Shown piece after piece: positions 26,483 to 39,545 of a stretch of 64,000 bases of DNA. The DNA lies in NCBI GenBank assembly GCA_949316495.1, contig OX439003.1:39362225-39426224 (forward strand), read 5' to 3'. This DNA comes from Amphiduros pacificus (Eukaryota; Annelida; Polychaeta; Phyllodocida; Hesionidae). The position numbers and the translations under genes were made by a program. Within the stretch, counting starts at the first letter, position 1. Each line of letters starts with the position of its first letter. Under the pieces are notes generated by a model, which saw only the letters and a program-made list of their open reading frames with translations, made no database searches and was not told the DNA's origin.

Positions 26483-29400
26483 CTGTGTCAGAATACCATC
26501 ATCACGTACTGGGAGACATGTCTGGTGAAGTAACCAGCAAGCAGTGCCAGAATATCATTATCAGGTACTGGGAGACATGTCTGGTGAAGTAACCAGCAAG
26601 CAGTGCCAGAATACCATCATCACGCACTGGGAGACATGTCTGGTGAAGTAACCAGCAAGCAGTGCCAGAATACCATCATCACGCACTGGGAGACATGTCT
26701 GGTGAAGTAACCAGCAAGCAGTGCCAGAATACCATCATCACGTACTGGGAGACATGTCTGGTGAAGTAACCAGCAAGCAGTGCCAGAATACCATCATCAC
26801 ATACTGGGAGACATCTCTGGTGAAGTAACCAGCAAGCAGTGCCAGAATACCATCATCACGTACTGGGAGACATGTCTGGTGAAGTAACCAGCAAGCAGTG
26901 CCAGAATACCATCATCACGCACTGGGAGACATGTCTGGTGAAGTAACCAGCAAGCAGTGCCAGAATACCATCATCACGTACTGGGAGACATGTCTGGTGA
27001 AGTAACCAGCAAGCAGTGCCAGAATACCATCATCACGTACTGGGAGACATGTCTGGTGAAGTAACCAGCAAGCAGTGCCAGAATACCATCATCACGTACT
27101 GGGAGACATGTCTGGTGAAGTAACCAGCAAGCAGTGCCAGAATACCATCATCACGTACTGGGAGACATGTCTGGTGAAGTAACCAGCAAGCAGTGCCAGA
27201 ATATCATTATCAGGTACTGGGAGACATGTCTGGTGAAGTAACCAGCAAGCAGTGCCAGAATATCATTATCAGGTACTGGGAGACATGTCTGGTGAAGTAA
27301 CCAGCAAGCAGTGCCAGAATACCATCATCACGTACTGGGAGACATGTCTGGTGAAGTAACCAGCAAGCAGTGCCAGAATACCATCATCACGTACTGGGAG
27401 ACATGTCTGGTGAAGTAACCAGCAAGCAGTGCCAGAATACCATCATCACGTACTGGGAGACAAGTCTGGTGAAGTAACCTGCAAGCAGTGCCAGAATACC
27501 ATCATCACGTACTGGGAGACATGTCTGGTGAAGTAACTAGCAATGCCAGAATACCATCATCACGTACTGGGAGACAAGTCTGGTGAAGTAACCAGCAAGC
27601 AGTGCCAGAATACCATCATCACGTACTGGGAGACACGTCTGGTGAAGTAACCAGCAAGCAGTGCCAGAATACCATCATCACGTACTGGGAGACATGTCTA
27701 ATGAAGTAACCAGCAAGCAGTGCCAGAATACCATCATCACATACTGGGAGACATGTCTGGTGAAGTAACCAGCAAGCAGTGCCAGAATACCGTCATCACG
27801 TACTGGGAGACAAGTCTGGTGAAGTAAACAGCAAGCAGTGCCAGAATACCATCATCACGTACTGGGAGACATGTCTGGTGAAGTAACCAGCAAGCAGTGC
27901 CAGAATACCATCATCACGTACTGGGAGACATGTCTGGTGAAGTAACTAGCAAGCAGTGCCAGAATACCATCATCACGTACTGGGAGACATGTCTGGTGAA
28001 GTAACCAGCAAGCAGTGCCAGAATACCATCATCACATACTGGGAGACATGTCTGGTGAAGTAACCAGCAAGCAGTGCCAGAATACCATCATCACGTACTG
28101 GGAGACATGTCTGGTGAAGTAACTAGCAAGCAGTGCCAGAATACCATCATCACGTACTGGGAGACATCTCTGGTGAAGTAACTAGCAAGCAGTGCCAGAA
28201 TACCATCATCACGTACTGGGAGACATGTCTGGTGAAGTAACTAGCAAGCAGTGCCAGAATACCATCATCACGTACTGGGAGACATGTCTAGTGAAGTAAC
28301 CAGCAAGCAGTGCCAGAATACCATCATCACGTACTGGGAGACATGTCTGGTGAAGTAACCAGCAAGCAGTGCCAGAATACCATCATCACGTACTGGGAGA
28401 CATGTCTAATGAAGTAACCAGCAAGCAGTGCCAGAATACCATCATCACATACTGGGAGACATGTCTGGTGAAGTAACCAGCAAGCAGTGCCAGAATACCG
28501 TCATCATGTACTGGGAGACAAGTCTGGTGAAGTAAACAGCAAGCAGTGCCAGAATACCATCATCACGTACTGGGAGACATGTCTGGTGAAGTAACCAGCA
28601 AGCAGTGCCAGAATACCATCATCACGTACTGGGAGACATGTCTGGTGAAGTAACTAGCAAGCAGTGCCAGAATACCATCATCACGTACTGGGAGACATGT
28701 CTAGTGAAGTAACCAGCAAGCAGTGCCAGAATACCATCATCACGTACTGGGAGACATGTCTGGTGAAGTAACCAGCAAGCAGTGCCAGAATACCATCATC
28801 ACGTACTGGGAGACATGTCTGGTGAAGTAACCAGCAAGCAGTGCCAGAATACCATCATCACGTACTGGGAGACATGTCTAGTGAAGTAACCAGCAAGCAG
28901 TGCCAGAATACCATCATCACGTACTGGGAGACATGTCTGGTGAAGTAACCAGCAAGCAGTGCCAGAATACCATCATCACGTACTGGGAGACATGTCTGGT
29001 GAAGTAACCAGCAAGCAGTGCCAGAATACCATCATCACGTACTGGGAGACATGTCTAGTGAAGTAACCAGCAAGCAGTGCCAGAATACCATCATCACGTA
29101 CTGGGAGACATGTCTGGTGAAGTAACTAGCAAGCAGTGCCAGAATACCATCATCACATACTGGGAGACATGTCTGGTGAAGTAAACAGCAAGCAGTGCCA
29201 GAATACCATCATCACGTACTGGGAGACATGTCTGGTGAAGTAACCAGCAAGCAGTGCCAGAATACCATCATCACGTACTGGGAGACATATCTGGTGAAGT
29301 AACCAGCAAGCAGTGCCAGAATACCATCATCACATACTGGGAGACATGTCTGGTGAAGTAAACAGCAAGCAGTGCCAGAATACCATCATCACGTACTGGG

Positions 29401-29608
29401 AGACATGTCTGGTGAAGTAACCAGCAAGCAGTGCCAGAATACCATCATCACGTACTGGGAGACAAGTCTGGTGAAATAACCAGCAAGCAGTGCCAGAATA
29501 CCATCATCACGTACTGGGAGACATGTCTGGTGAAGTAAACAGCAAGCAGTGCCAGAATACCATCATCACGTACTGGGAGACATGTCTGGTGAAGTAACCA
29601 GCAAGCAG
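26483..29608. repeat. 59-bp minisatellite, about 53 copies
   Basis: The unit begins AGTGCCAGAATACCATCATC, continues ACGTACTGGGAGACATGTCT and ends GGTGAAGTAACCAGCAAGC. Units are very alike, with marker variants such as ATATCATTATCAGG, GTCTAATGAAG, GTCTAGTGAAG and ACAAGTCTGG. One copy near 27540 is shortened. Marker spacing shows larger duplicated blocks: GTCTAATGAAG recurs exactly 708 bp (12 units) apart at 27696 and 28404, and GTCTAGTGAAG recurs 177 bp (3 units) apart at 28699, 28876 and 29053. The period is not a multiple of three and frames close quickly, so no protein is encoded. Confidence 0.95.
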
Positions 29609-29987
29609 CGTCCACGTGGGCAGGCATCCTGTCCCCAATTTGGCACGCACTTGCCATCCGTTTTGCCACGTCCCCTGAGGAGAACTCAGTTCTAGAACCC
29701 AATACCTCCACGACCCAGTCGGCATGCAACAGCCTTGTTTTTAGACATAACATACCAACTGGCGACTCCCGATGATAGGTCAGTGTGCACCGAGGACGAT
29801 CTATACGCTGCGGAATCTCTCCTCTTGTAAACATAACTCTGACTTCTCTCAATCAGGAAGTTTTATGGTTAATGTTTGTTGTTACTTGTTCTGGCCACCA
29901 ATGGCAAATGGCAGATAAAAACAAAGTCATTACATAACATACATGTAGTATACACATTACTTTGAGGTAGACGTTGAGCAGCAAAAG
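29609..29987. other. Right flank of the 59-bp array, less AT-rich
   Basis: Positions 29609-29850 are clearly less AT-rich than the surroundings. On the minus strand they stay open for about 80 codons, with mixed composition (for example TEFSSGDVAKRMASACQIGD). No splice sites or known motif were seen. It may be part of an older element from which the array arose, or a conserved non-coding island. The rest to 29987 is ordinary intron. Confidence 0.4.
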
Positions 29988-30283
29988 GAGCCAGCTGCCT
30001 TGATCATAAGGCAACAAGCTGTGACATGAGCCAGCTGCCTTGATCATAAGGCAACAAGCTGTGACAGGAGCCAGCTGCCTTGATCATCTGTGACAGGAGC
30101 CATCTGTCTTGGTCATAAGGCAACAAGCTGTGACATGAGCCAGCTGCCTTGATCATAAGGCAACAAGCTGTGACAGGAGCCAGCTGCCTTGATCATCTGT
30201 GACAGGAGCCATCTGTCTTGGTCATAAGGCAACAAGCTGTGACAAGAGCCAGCTGCCTTGATCATAAGGCAATAAGCTGTGGT
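29988..30283. repeat. 40/29-bp tandem repeat with 109-bp higher-order period
   Basis: A 40-bp unit (GAGCCAGCTGCCTTGATCAT, then AAGGCAACAAGCTGTGACAT) alternates with a 29-bp form lacking 11 internal bases and with a variant starting GAGCCATCTGTCTTGG. Unit starts are at 29988, 30028, 30068, 30097, 30137, 30177, 30206 and 30246. The block of 40 + 29 + 40 bp is therefore duplicated with a 109-bp period. Confidence 0.9.
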
Positions 30284-30424
30284 CAGAGGATCTTATGGCT
30301 CATACAGGTGCAGGTTATCCCCAATATGGCTGGCTGCTCAGATTAATTCTTACATTATTATAGAAACATACCTTAGATTCACCTCACACTGTTACATGAT
30401 TTTAGCTCAGATTCATTCTTACAT

Positions 30425-30712
30425 TTAAATATAATTGAGATTCACTCTTACAAAAGTCAACCAGTTCCTCTGTGATGATCCAAAGGTCACAGGTTCGAGT
30501 TTCTTCCCTCTCAGCATTGAAATCATAATACAATTTCTTTTATGAGCTGAGGCCCATACCTTAAGGGTTAACCTGTTGTCCTGTTGTAAATCTGTGACAA
30601 GGTGGGTTGTCATGTCAAGGACCTGTGCCATAACAATTTAGTGAGGCAGCACAATATCTGCTTCAACTCGGTCTCATCATAAAATAGCAGAAATAATGCT
30701 AAAAGTGACACA
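30425..30712 (+). mobile_element. tRNA-type SINE, probable
   Basis: GGTTCGAGTTT at 30492-30502 fits a tRNA B-box, preceded by a tRNA-like stretch from about 30440. The 3' body (about 30580-30705), with GTGAGGCAGCAC and ATAGCAGAAATAATG, is clearly similar to 37351-37475. Two copies of the same body at unlinked sites support a dispersed retroposed family. The A-box is weak, and no clear target duplication or tail was found. Confidence 0.5.
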
Positions 30713-32142
30713 ATCATATCAAATTGTTTTATTGGTATACATAAGATATAAATAAAACTCTTTCAGTACAATGTTATATTGCTTTTTACATGTGCCATCG
30801 GAAATTTGAGTTATGGCATGGAACCTAGTAACTAGCAGATGACACGCACACAATGTACCGCTGGCAAAGGACAGAGACAGATCAGTCTGAGTACAGTTCA
30901 GATTCCACATCTGCCACACCTTGAAATTGTGTGTTATATGACAGTCGCATTGTCTTGTCGGTGTGGCTTGTTGTTATTTTAAGTGGCTTGCCTTTTGATC
31001 TCATTCATATCCTGCATGCTACACACCGTCATCTTGGGGCAGATGAACATATCAACTGTCTGGGATGCATCACAATGCGGGTGATTTGTATGAAAATAAA
31101 AGGAATATGTTTTAATAACATGCCATTGAGCAATTCTATGGAGTTTCTTTTACAGACAATGACAATGTTATTCTGTCATGAGGGCTATTAATTTTTATGG
31201 TTGGGAGTGTGTATGCCGACACTTTTCACTGACGATGTCGGGTATGGTGTTAGGTGTGTCTGACAAGCTTTCACTGTTTTATGCATTGACAATGCAAAGC
31301 ATCTCTGGTGAAGAGAGGACAAAGAGGTAGAACTGGAATTCACCTACAAATGAAACATTTAAATGAATAGCTGAGAAATTAAATTTCTACAAATTTAGTA
31401 GTAGCATTCTTTTGATACACATAACCACAATATTTGTAAAATACCATGAAAGGATCAGATAGAAAGATATTGTGATTTTGATTCTCGTCTATGTTGACAG
31501 GAGATCTTTGACTGATTCTAAATGGTTGGATCTTTCAAAAACTGACAATGCAAATGTATAAAAAGGAAAAATAGTATAATAAAAAGAATTTTTGGACTAT
31601 CATAAAATATTGATACCACCCACATATGGTGCACCATATATGGAACAGCCATAACTTTGAATAAATATTCATGCCACCTAGTGGCTGAAATAATGCAATG
31701 AATGAGATGAACCACTGCAGGTGCTCTTTTGTAATGGAGTCTTGTAATCTCACAAGATGGCCGCTTGATTCTGTGGGGCAAATGTCCTGAGGTCCAATCA
31801 TTGATCCTTCCATGTGAAACCCAACAAAACAAGGAAACAAGGTGACAAGAGGGAGATATTAGAAAGGTAACTGGGTAAGGGTAAACATCCCCAGGGAATT
31901 GGCCAGGAGTGCAAAACAAAAATAGTTTTTATACATCAGCCTAAGATGGGTATTGTCATCATCATTTCCTACTCTATCAGTATGTTACTTAAAGGATTGT
32001 GAGGAGATACAAATGAACCTCATCCTAATGAATATACAAAGATAGATGCCTGTTTGATAATGCAGTGGGATTGTGAACCTGATTTCAATATCACAGAGAT
32101 CAAGAAAGTCTTCTGACAGTCATTTGCAGTCATTATCCATGC
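30713..32142. other. Intron 1 segment; nothing coding recognised
   Basis: AT-rich sequence with short random frames. The only named item is the CTCF-like site at 31671-31684. Confidence 0.6.
31671..31684 (-). promoter_or_regulatory. CTCF-type motif, 13 of 14, minus strand
   Basis: The minus strand reads CCACTAGGTGGCAT, differing from CCASYAGRKGGCAS only in the last base. It faces the perfect plus-strand site at 32956 from 1.3 kb away, pointing away from it. Binding is inferred only. Confidence 0.4.
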
Positions 32143-32366
32143 ATGCAGGCTTGACAGCATTGCAGGTTTGACTACATTGCAGGCTTGACTACATTGCAGG
32201 CTTGACTACATTGCAGGCTTGACTACATTGCAGGCTTGACTACATTGCAGGCTTGACAGCATTGCAGGTTTGACCACATTGCAGGCTTGACTACATTGCA
32301 GGCTTGACAGCATTGCAGGTTTGAGTACATTGCAGGTTTGACTACATTGCAGGCTTGAGTACATTG
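32143..32366. repeat. 17-bp tandem repeat, about 13 copies
   Basis: The unit CATTGCAGGCTTGACTA recurs with variants GGTTTGA, GACAG and GAGTA. The period of 17 shifts the frame at every copy, so short open frames here are meaningless. Confidence 0.92.
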
Positions 32367-34914
32367 AAGAAATAAGGAAAAGTGGCATAATATTGAGATA
32401 TCAGTTACCTAATTAAATATTTTTATTATAAAAGTTGTATATCCAACAATAAAATATTCATTTTTGAGATTCATAAGATTAATTTAAAGCATACTCACAC
32501 AAATTGAATTACATTTACTTTTCATTTTTAACAAATGATAAAGAAAAATAAATGTTTCTTTTTGTTGGACACCATCCTACTTTAACTAAGGTCATTTAAG
32601 ATTGCTTGCTATCCTGGTGGAAAACCTACTGTCTTCCGCTTGTAGTCCAGGGATATAAATAGCAAGATGTAATGGTTTCACCTGCAGGTGTGTGAAACAC
32701 ACAGCCCTGATATAGAGGTGTGACAAGCCTGCAGTGTCTCACACCAATTTGATGCTTAAATACTGCCTTACTATTGCAAAGATTGCTGTTTTTTCCTCCC
32801 TCTGAATCGTGTAAACTAGAAGGTCGTGTGGTGATAAGTGGGAGGGTAAAGTAGGAGGGATTCAGATAAATAGCCACACATCCTGGGCCAGTCTGGCCGT
32901 CCCTCGGGGATGCCTCCCTGCCTCGCTACAAGCACAACTCTCATCTGTCCTTCCACCACCAGAGGGCACCTCTACCATTCCACCAAGCATTGTCACTATA
33001 ATCTCATACCAAAAAGAAAATTGAGAAACCAATGGGCAGAACCCTGGAGACGTGTACCACTGACATTCGACCTTGAAGACGGCAGGTCCAAGAAGCCATG
33101 GAGATTGTGTCTCAGGTGCTTGTTATTATTGATATGTTGAGGATGTAGGGGGCTGATAGCCCTGGGGACTGAACCAATGACTCGTGAACGGACTCATCAA
33201 GCCACTCTCTGGCCAGACGCAGCCACATGTTAACAACAATCTGTTTCTCATGCAGAAACGTTGGAATCGCAAGATATTTTGTTATCTTTAGAATTCACGA
33301 TAATGAGGCTGGATTTGATTACTTTGTATGGACAGTTGATATCCTTGCAGTGAATATCAAATTTCATTCGACTTTTATGTTCAAGATTGAATTATGAAAT
33401 TTAGCGGGTGGAGAAGGATGTGAGAAAACGAATGAATATCATGATTGTGTGTGGCATCCAGCTTGTTTCACCACGTCTTCATGTTGCAATCTTCTCCTCA
33501 GCAATATTCTTATAAACGCTAGACACAGAACATTTAAGTCTGTGAACAACATAATTTGTCGCAGGTATTAAGAGAGAATTTTTCTTTGTAACCATGACAT
33601 TTTATATAGATCCCTGAAAGATCAAAAGAGCTAAATCTAACATTGACATACCCCATTTCTTTAATGTTGGCAATGTGAAGATTCATTCTAGTCCCAGATT
33701 CTAGGCAGTGTAAAAATCAACTCTTATTAAGAATCTTCTGTTTGTGTTCCCAATAACAAGAGAGCTAGCATATATTTTATTCAAAGGATCGATGCCACGT
33801 TTGTTTAAGATATGACAAATTCATGGATCCTCTTAGTGCATCAATATGTAAGGTGTAGAAATGGAATTTTTGAGATGACTTTTCCTCACATATAAAGTAG
33901 ATATGTACATTTAAAGGGTTAACATTAATTCACACAAGATTTAAACAATGTGTGATTTGACCTTAAGAAAAGGCTTGATTCTCAGAATTTCTTACCTATT
34001 TTTGTTCAAACGAGCCACCCAGGTGCCCCTAAAGTAATCAGAAACAAGGTCATTATTTTTTGTCCTTACAAAGAAACACTGAACAAGCAATATTAGATGG
34101 CACATGCAAAGAGTTAATTCAGCAAGGAGAGTGTTAAAGGCATGTTTGTGTGTGATGTCTCGGTATTTCTATGCCTCACTTCTGAGAACAACGGACAACC
34201 TTACTTATGTCAATAAGTACTCTGTCTGGTGATGAACTGACCTACATTCATCTACTTTTGAAGGTCACAGCATCAAAATTCTTAAAACCTTCTTCTAATC
34301 ATCTTGTTAAAATTAGAATATACATGCCACCAATGTTTGCTGACTTTTTAATGTCAAAATAAGAGTATTTTGGATGATTGATTAAAAAAAAATCTTCTTC
34401 AGGCCCAGTAAAACTGAATTAGTTGTACAAACTTTTATCTCAGGCCGAAAAAAATAGGTCCAATTTATTAAAACAAAAACAGCATTAGTGTTATTCAAGG
34501 AGACAATTGCAGGATCGATTGGCAAACAAAATCAATAGACAGCAATCCTACAACATAACTACAAAAAATACCAAGACATTAGACTAAATCAGCTTTATAT
34601 AAAATGTGCAAGTGAACTTCTTTCAAGGGTTAATAAAGCGGAGGATAAAGAGAGGCATGAAGATTGGTGTGAGAGACAGAGTCATGACTGGTCAGCCGCC
34701 GGATATTACCAATGACACAGGCGAGGAGATTGGGCAATATTGCCTCGCACACATGACATGTATTGTTGTAAGGGAGCAGCTATTGGGTGGGGACAACAAT
34801 ACAAATGTCAGGAGATGCTCCCCGCACTGGCCAAGTATCACTTATATTGCTCTATGTGCATCAGTTATTGGGTCATCTGAAGGTCGTTCACACCAGGCCT
34901 AATGTTGTTATTTG
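32367..34914. other. Intron 1 segment; nothing coding recognised
   Basis: AT-rich unique sequence. The stretch 32870-33120 is more balanced in composition and contains a perfect CTCF-like motif. Short frames near 32910-33140 and 34606-34902 show no exon borders that would fit the gene. Confidence 0.55.
32956..32969 (+). promoter_or_regulatory. CTCF-type motif, perfect core
   Basis: CCACCAGAGGGCAC matches CCASYAGRKGGCAS at all 14 positions and is the form most often seen in animal CTCF sites. It lies in a less AT-rich island of intron 1. Confidence 0.5.
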
Positions 34915-35045
34915 TTATATATATATTTCATATGTGTTTTATATATATTTTATATATATATATATATATTTTATATATATATATATGTTTTATATATATT
35001 TTATATCTATGTTATACATGTTTTATAATTATTTATATATTACAT
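34915..35045. repeat. TA-rich low-complexity tract
   Basis: A run of TATATATATTTTATATA-type sequence with scattered TGTTTTA variants. It is simple-sequence DNA; the 100-codon open frame crossing it (rich in Tyr, Ile and Phe) is an artefact. Confidence 0.9.
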
Positions 35046-37350
35046 TAAATATTTTACACATAGTGCTTAGTCATTCTTACATAATGTGACTAGAAAGTAA
35101 CAATTGATAAGTCAGTTATCAGTGAATTCTCCAGAATTATTTTATGAGATTGCTCTACATTAAATCATAATACCTCCATTTTATAATGATATTAAAACTA
35201 GCTGTGCTGTGACTAGAGGAATAGTTATGTCAGTGGCATAAGTAGGTTTGACTGCACTTTTCACAAACATTACTATGATATTAACCATTTATGTTTATTT
35301 TAAATCCAACCTAGGTCGAGAATTGTCTACCACTGTTTAGCAGAGTAATTGTTCAGATTAAATATATTTTTTTTGTAAAAAATTTTTTTTTCAAATATTA
35401 ATAATAATTTCACTCTAATTTGGTTTGGTATCTATATTTATGAGGAGCTTGTATGCATATAATTGGCTTTGTATTTTAACCATCCATCTTGGTGCCCATC
35501 ACAAAGCACATGAAGGCCCCTTGCCTAACAGAGCACTGTGTCTCTATTGTCTTCATAGAAAACCACTCAAGCAATATCTAACAGTATCCCAAGATCATTA
35601 GCTGTGATAATGATCAAATCCACTGAGATGTACAATTATGCAACACTCCAGATTTATTTGTTATTTTTGTCATCTTTGTTGAATCAGCACACCACACACA
35701 TCAAGACAATTTACAAAATTGAGAAGAGGGAAAGCTGACTTCATAATTTTGTTTTCATTGTATTAAGTTAATGTGGTAATGTACATGAAATAGATGAAGG
35801 CATAATATTAAACTAGCTTAATATCCTCATGGGTATAGAGATATTTTAAGTGAATTGTCTTCATATCAGTATGTTTTACCTCACAGTTTGAATTTGACAC
35901 TGGCATTTTCAAACCATCATGTTGAAAAAAGATGTTATTTAAGCTCGGAATAGGAGATCATGTTACATGTTTTCATATGAGTTATTACAAGATTGCCAAT
36001 TAATTACCCATAATGCCCTAGGCGTGCAGAGCACTAGAGTTTTCATAACAATAGGTACTTTGCATTATGTGCTAACTGAGTAATAAAGTAAGGCTACATA
36101 TTTTATTGTATAGATTCGTGACTGTGTGCGGATTACAAAAACAGCCATCTTTAGTCGATTGTTTTTCACCCAATTTGAGGAATATGGGTCAGGTTTGATT
36201 AGTGCTTTATTATTAGATATAAACGAAAATGATGATATATTTTCTCAAGAGAAATTGGGGCCAAAGGTGACAGGAGACAGAGGTCATTTAGCTGATGACC
36301 ATCCAAGGTCAAATAAGTGACAGGTATGGCAATGTCTCCTGAGAGGTCAATAGAGGTCATTCCATCATTAATCTCATATCATTCAATGTAAATTTCAATG
36401 ACAAATTTGGAAGTTTATGCTAAGTACTGTGAGTAAATAAATATGAAAAGAAACAGCATATACAAGTCTTTTGTTACCAGTTCTAATTTTGAAATAAACT
36501 CACTCACCGAAGAATAAATGGTTTAGATTCCTTTCATGTCACGAGACACTTTGATATGGAAATAACATAGCAAAGATGAAAGCAGGGGCTTCCCGGAAGC
36601 TGCAATCATGGAGTATACGTTTCACCTGCCGTCCGGAGCGGGTCACCCCGGGTGTGAAGGATGTAGGGCATTAGAGACCGTGCCAGATTGCCACCACTCA
36701 AAGAGCATTCCTTCCTGGGGGGTCCATCTCTTTTCAGCAAGACTTTAAACAGGTCAGTCGTCAACCCCGCTGATGCATAAAGAAAAGTCAATTTCAGACA
36801 CTATAACGGTAATGCATATTTAAGGTTAATATTAGGTTTATGGGGCAATTTCTGTAAAATATCTTCTCAGCTGGGTTAGATATGTTAGCATTATTGTTCA
36901 CATCTAATTTGCCAGGGGACGGCAATTAGTCTAACAGTCCTGTTACTTTGAGGCATTTCTGAGACCTCTTAGAGGTGTAGATATAACTTCTAAATAACGT
37001 CTAAGTAGGGAGGTGAAAGGCTAGGAGATGTATTGACATTGTGTCGCCATGACAATTGAAACCTTTCTTCTCAGCAAGCTTGACAGGCCTACAACCATCT
37101 CCTGACTTCGGAGTAATCCCACAAACACGCAGTGCCTCGGTGGCCTTGAGAAAGTCTACACCACTTGATAACAAGGAAACGTGTAATTATTGATTTCTCT
37201 CAAGATGGTCAGAAATTGTTATGTTAAGGAGGTTAATTAAACAACACTAGATGTTTAAAAACCTTTCTCTTTCATTGTTGTACACTACTGTCTCCCTCTA
37301 TTTCTTTTATGGTTGTAGTTATAAGGATAATATGTCAAGTTGTTTACATG
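35046..37350. other. Intron 1 segment with an AGGTCA-rich patch
   Basis: Mostly AT-rich unique sequence. Between 36260 and 36360 there are about six GGTCA or TGACC half-site-like words (for example GAGGTCATT, AAGGTCAAAT, GAGGTCAAT), a local excess. 36600-36780 is less AT-rich. No exon was found. Confidence 0.45.
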
Positions 37351-37475
37351 TTGTCCTTGTTAATCTGTGACTGTCATGTTGTCATGTCTAGGACCTGCAA
37401 CATGACAAATCAGTGAGGCAGCACTATATTTGCAACAAGTCTTGTCGTGAAATAACAGAAATCATATTGAAATTA
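37351..37475 (+). mobile_element. SINE body fragment
   Basis: The stretch shares GTCATGTC-AGGACCTG, GTGAGGCAGCACTAT and AACAGAAATCAT-type words in the same order as 30580-30705. It lacks an obvious B-box, so it is probably a 5'-truncated copy of the same SINE family. Confidence 0.45.
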
Positions 37476-37969
37476 ACATAAACCCCAAAGAAACAAACGA
37501 ACAAAATATGTCATGTTTTGCAAAGATAAGGAATTGAAAAGAAATCGGAGTTTTTGGTGAATCTTTAAAGTAGGTCAGGTTGTTTTTATTATATGCTCTG
37601 TTGCAATCAACATTTTGCATGGAAACAATAGATTTAAAACCAGCAGGATCAGCACTTTCTTCTAATTGTTTTTTTTCTTTATATTTTGTTCCTCATGTCA
37701 GATTCTCATTAGTTCAAAGTACCTAGTTGTGCACACCACCATTCATTTGTAATATTTGACAAAGTTGTAAATGTTTCCAAAAATACCATTTAATCTACAG
37801 ATGACAAACATTCAAATATTTGCCATATGAACAAACATGATGAAGCTTGCTGATAGGTGACGTTCATCATCATTTAAACAGAACAAACATAGTATCAAAA
37901 AGACTGCTTATGCTATCATTAATTCTTTCATGGCCATTGAGAAGATGAAATATCTGATTCAAATGGAAG
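37476..37969. other. Intron 1 segment; nothing recognised
   Basis: AT-rich unique sequence between the SINE fragment and the 35-bp array. Confidence 0.6.
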
Positions 37970-39193
37970 ATTTAAATGGCGGGCAGCCTTCATCCATTCA
38001 CTTAAGTCAAATAGTGGGGGGCCTTCATCCATTCACTCAAGTCAAATAGTGGGGGGCCTTCATCCATTCACTGAGATCAAATGGTGGGAGGCCTTCATCC
38101 ATTCACTGAGGTCAAATAGTGGGAGGCCTTCATCCATTCACTCAAGTCAAATAGTGGGGGGCCTTCATCCATTCACTCCAGTCAAATAGTGGGGGGCCTT
38201 CATCCATTCACTTAAGTCAAATAGTGGGGGGCCTTCATCCATTCACTCAAGTCAAATAGTGGGGGGCCTTGATCCATTCACTCAAGTCAAATAGTGGGGG
38301 GCCTTCATCCATTCACTCAAGTCAAATAGTGGGGGGCCTTGATCCATTCACTGAGGTCAAATGGTGGGAGGCCTTGATCCATTCACTGAGATCAAATGGT
38401 GGGAGGCCTTCATCCGTTCACTGAGGTCAAATGGTGGGAAGCCTTGATCCATTTACTGAGATCAAATGGTGGGAGGCCTTCATCTATTCACTGAGGTCAA
38501 ATGGTGGGAGGCTTTGATTCATTCACTGAGGTCAAATGGTGGGAGGCCTTGATCCATTCACTGAGGTCAAATAGTGGGAGGCCTTGATCCATTCACTAAG
38601 ATCAAATGGTGGGAGGCCTTCATCCATTCACTGAGGTCAAATAGTGGGAGGCCTTCATCCATTCACTCAAGTCAAATAGTGGGGGGCCTTCATCCATTCA
38701 CTCAAGTCAAATGGTGGGAGGCCTTGATCCATTCACTCAAGTCAAATGGTGGGAGGCCTTCGTCCATTCACTCAAGTCAAATGGTGGAAGGCCTTGATCC
38801 ATTCACTGAGGTCAAATGGTGGGAGGCCTTGATCCATTCACTGAGGTCAAATAGTGGGAGGCCTTCATCCATTCACTCAAGTCAAATAGTGGGGGGCCTT
38901 CATCCATTCACTCAAGTCAAATGGTGGGAGGCCTTGATCCATTCACTCAAGTCAAATGGTGGGAGGCCTTCATCCATTCACTCAAGTCAAATGGTGGGAG
39001 GCCTTGATCCATTCACTGAGGTCAAATGGTGGGAGGCCTTGATTCATTCACTGAGATCAAATGGTGGGAGGCCTTGATCCATTCACTGAGGTCAAATGGT
39101 GGGGGGCCTTGATTCATTCACTCAAGTCAAATAGTGGGGGGCCTTCATCCATTCACTCAAGTCAAATAGTGGGGGGCTTTGATCCATTCACTG
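37970..39193. repeat. 35-bp minisatellite, left part
   Basis: The unit reads TTCATCCATTCACTCAAGTC then AAATAGTGGGGGGCC; frequent variants are GAGGTCAAATGG, GAGATC and GGTGGGAGG. There are about 35 copies. Three units make 105 bp, a multiple of three, which keeps a 167-codon frame open (repeating FTKIKWWEAFIHSLRSN-like peptides); I treat this as an artefact. The array is interrupted at 39193 by a mobile element and resumes at 41327. Confidence 0.95.
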
Positions 39194-39545
39194 GGCTTAT
39201 TGCATTTGGCACGTTGCACGTTTGATAAATGGCGCGTTCAACACAGACTGACTTGTATCAGTGTGACGTCACAGAAGGACAGTGTGTGAAAGGCATCAGT
39301 GGCAGGTCCAGGGTTTTACATTTGTTAAAATGGGGTACACTACAATATCTTTTCTGTACAAGTATTTATTATTGTTTTGGCATATTCGTGTTCACAAATA
39401 TCATACAAAGTCCTATAAGAAGAAGAAATGCCAAATGATATAAATTGTGAAATTTGTTAAATTGAACACCCCCTTCAATATCCATTTCTGGACACACCAA
39501 TATACAAAAGCTGATTCCCGCCAAATTCAGTGAAGTGTCATTTTT

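Noticed and set aside
26483-29608. Regular array considered as a CRISPR
   Set aside because: Whole 59-bp units are alike; there are no unique spacers between constant repeats, and the setting is a eukaryotic intron.
38574-39077. 167-codon frame with repeating WWEAFIHSLRSN-like peptides
   Set aside because: It lies wholly in the 35-bp minisatellite; three units make 105 bp, which keeps the frame open.
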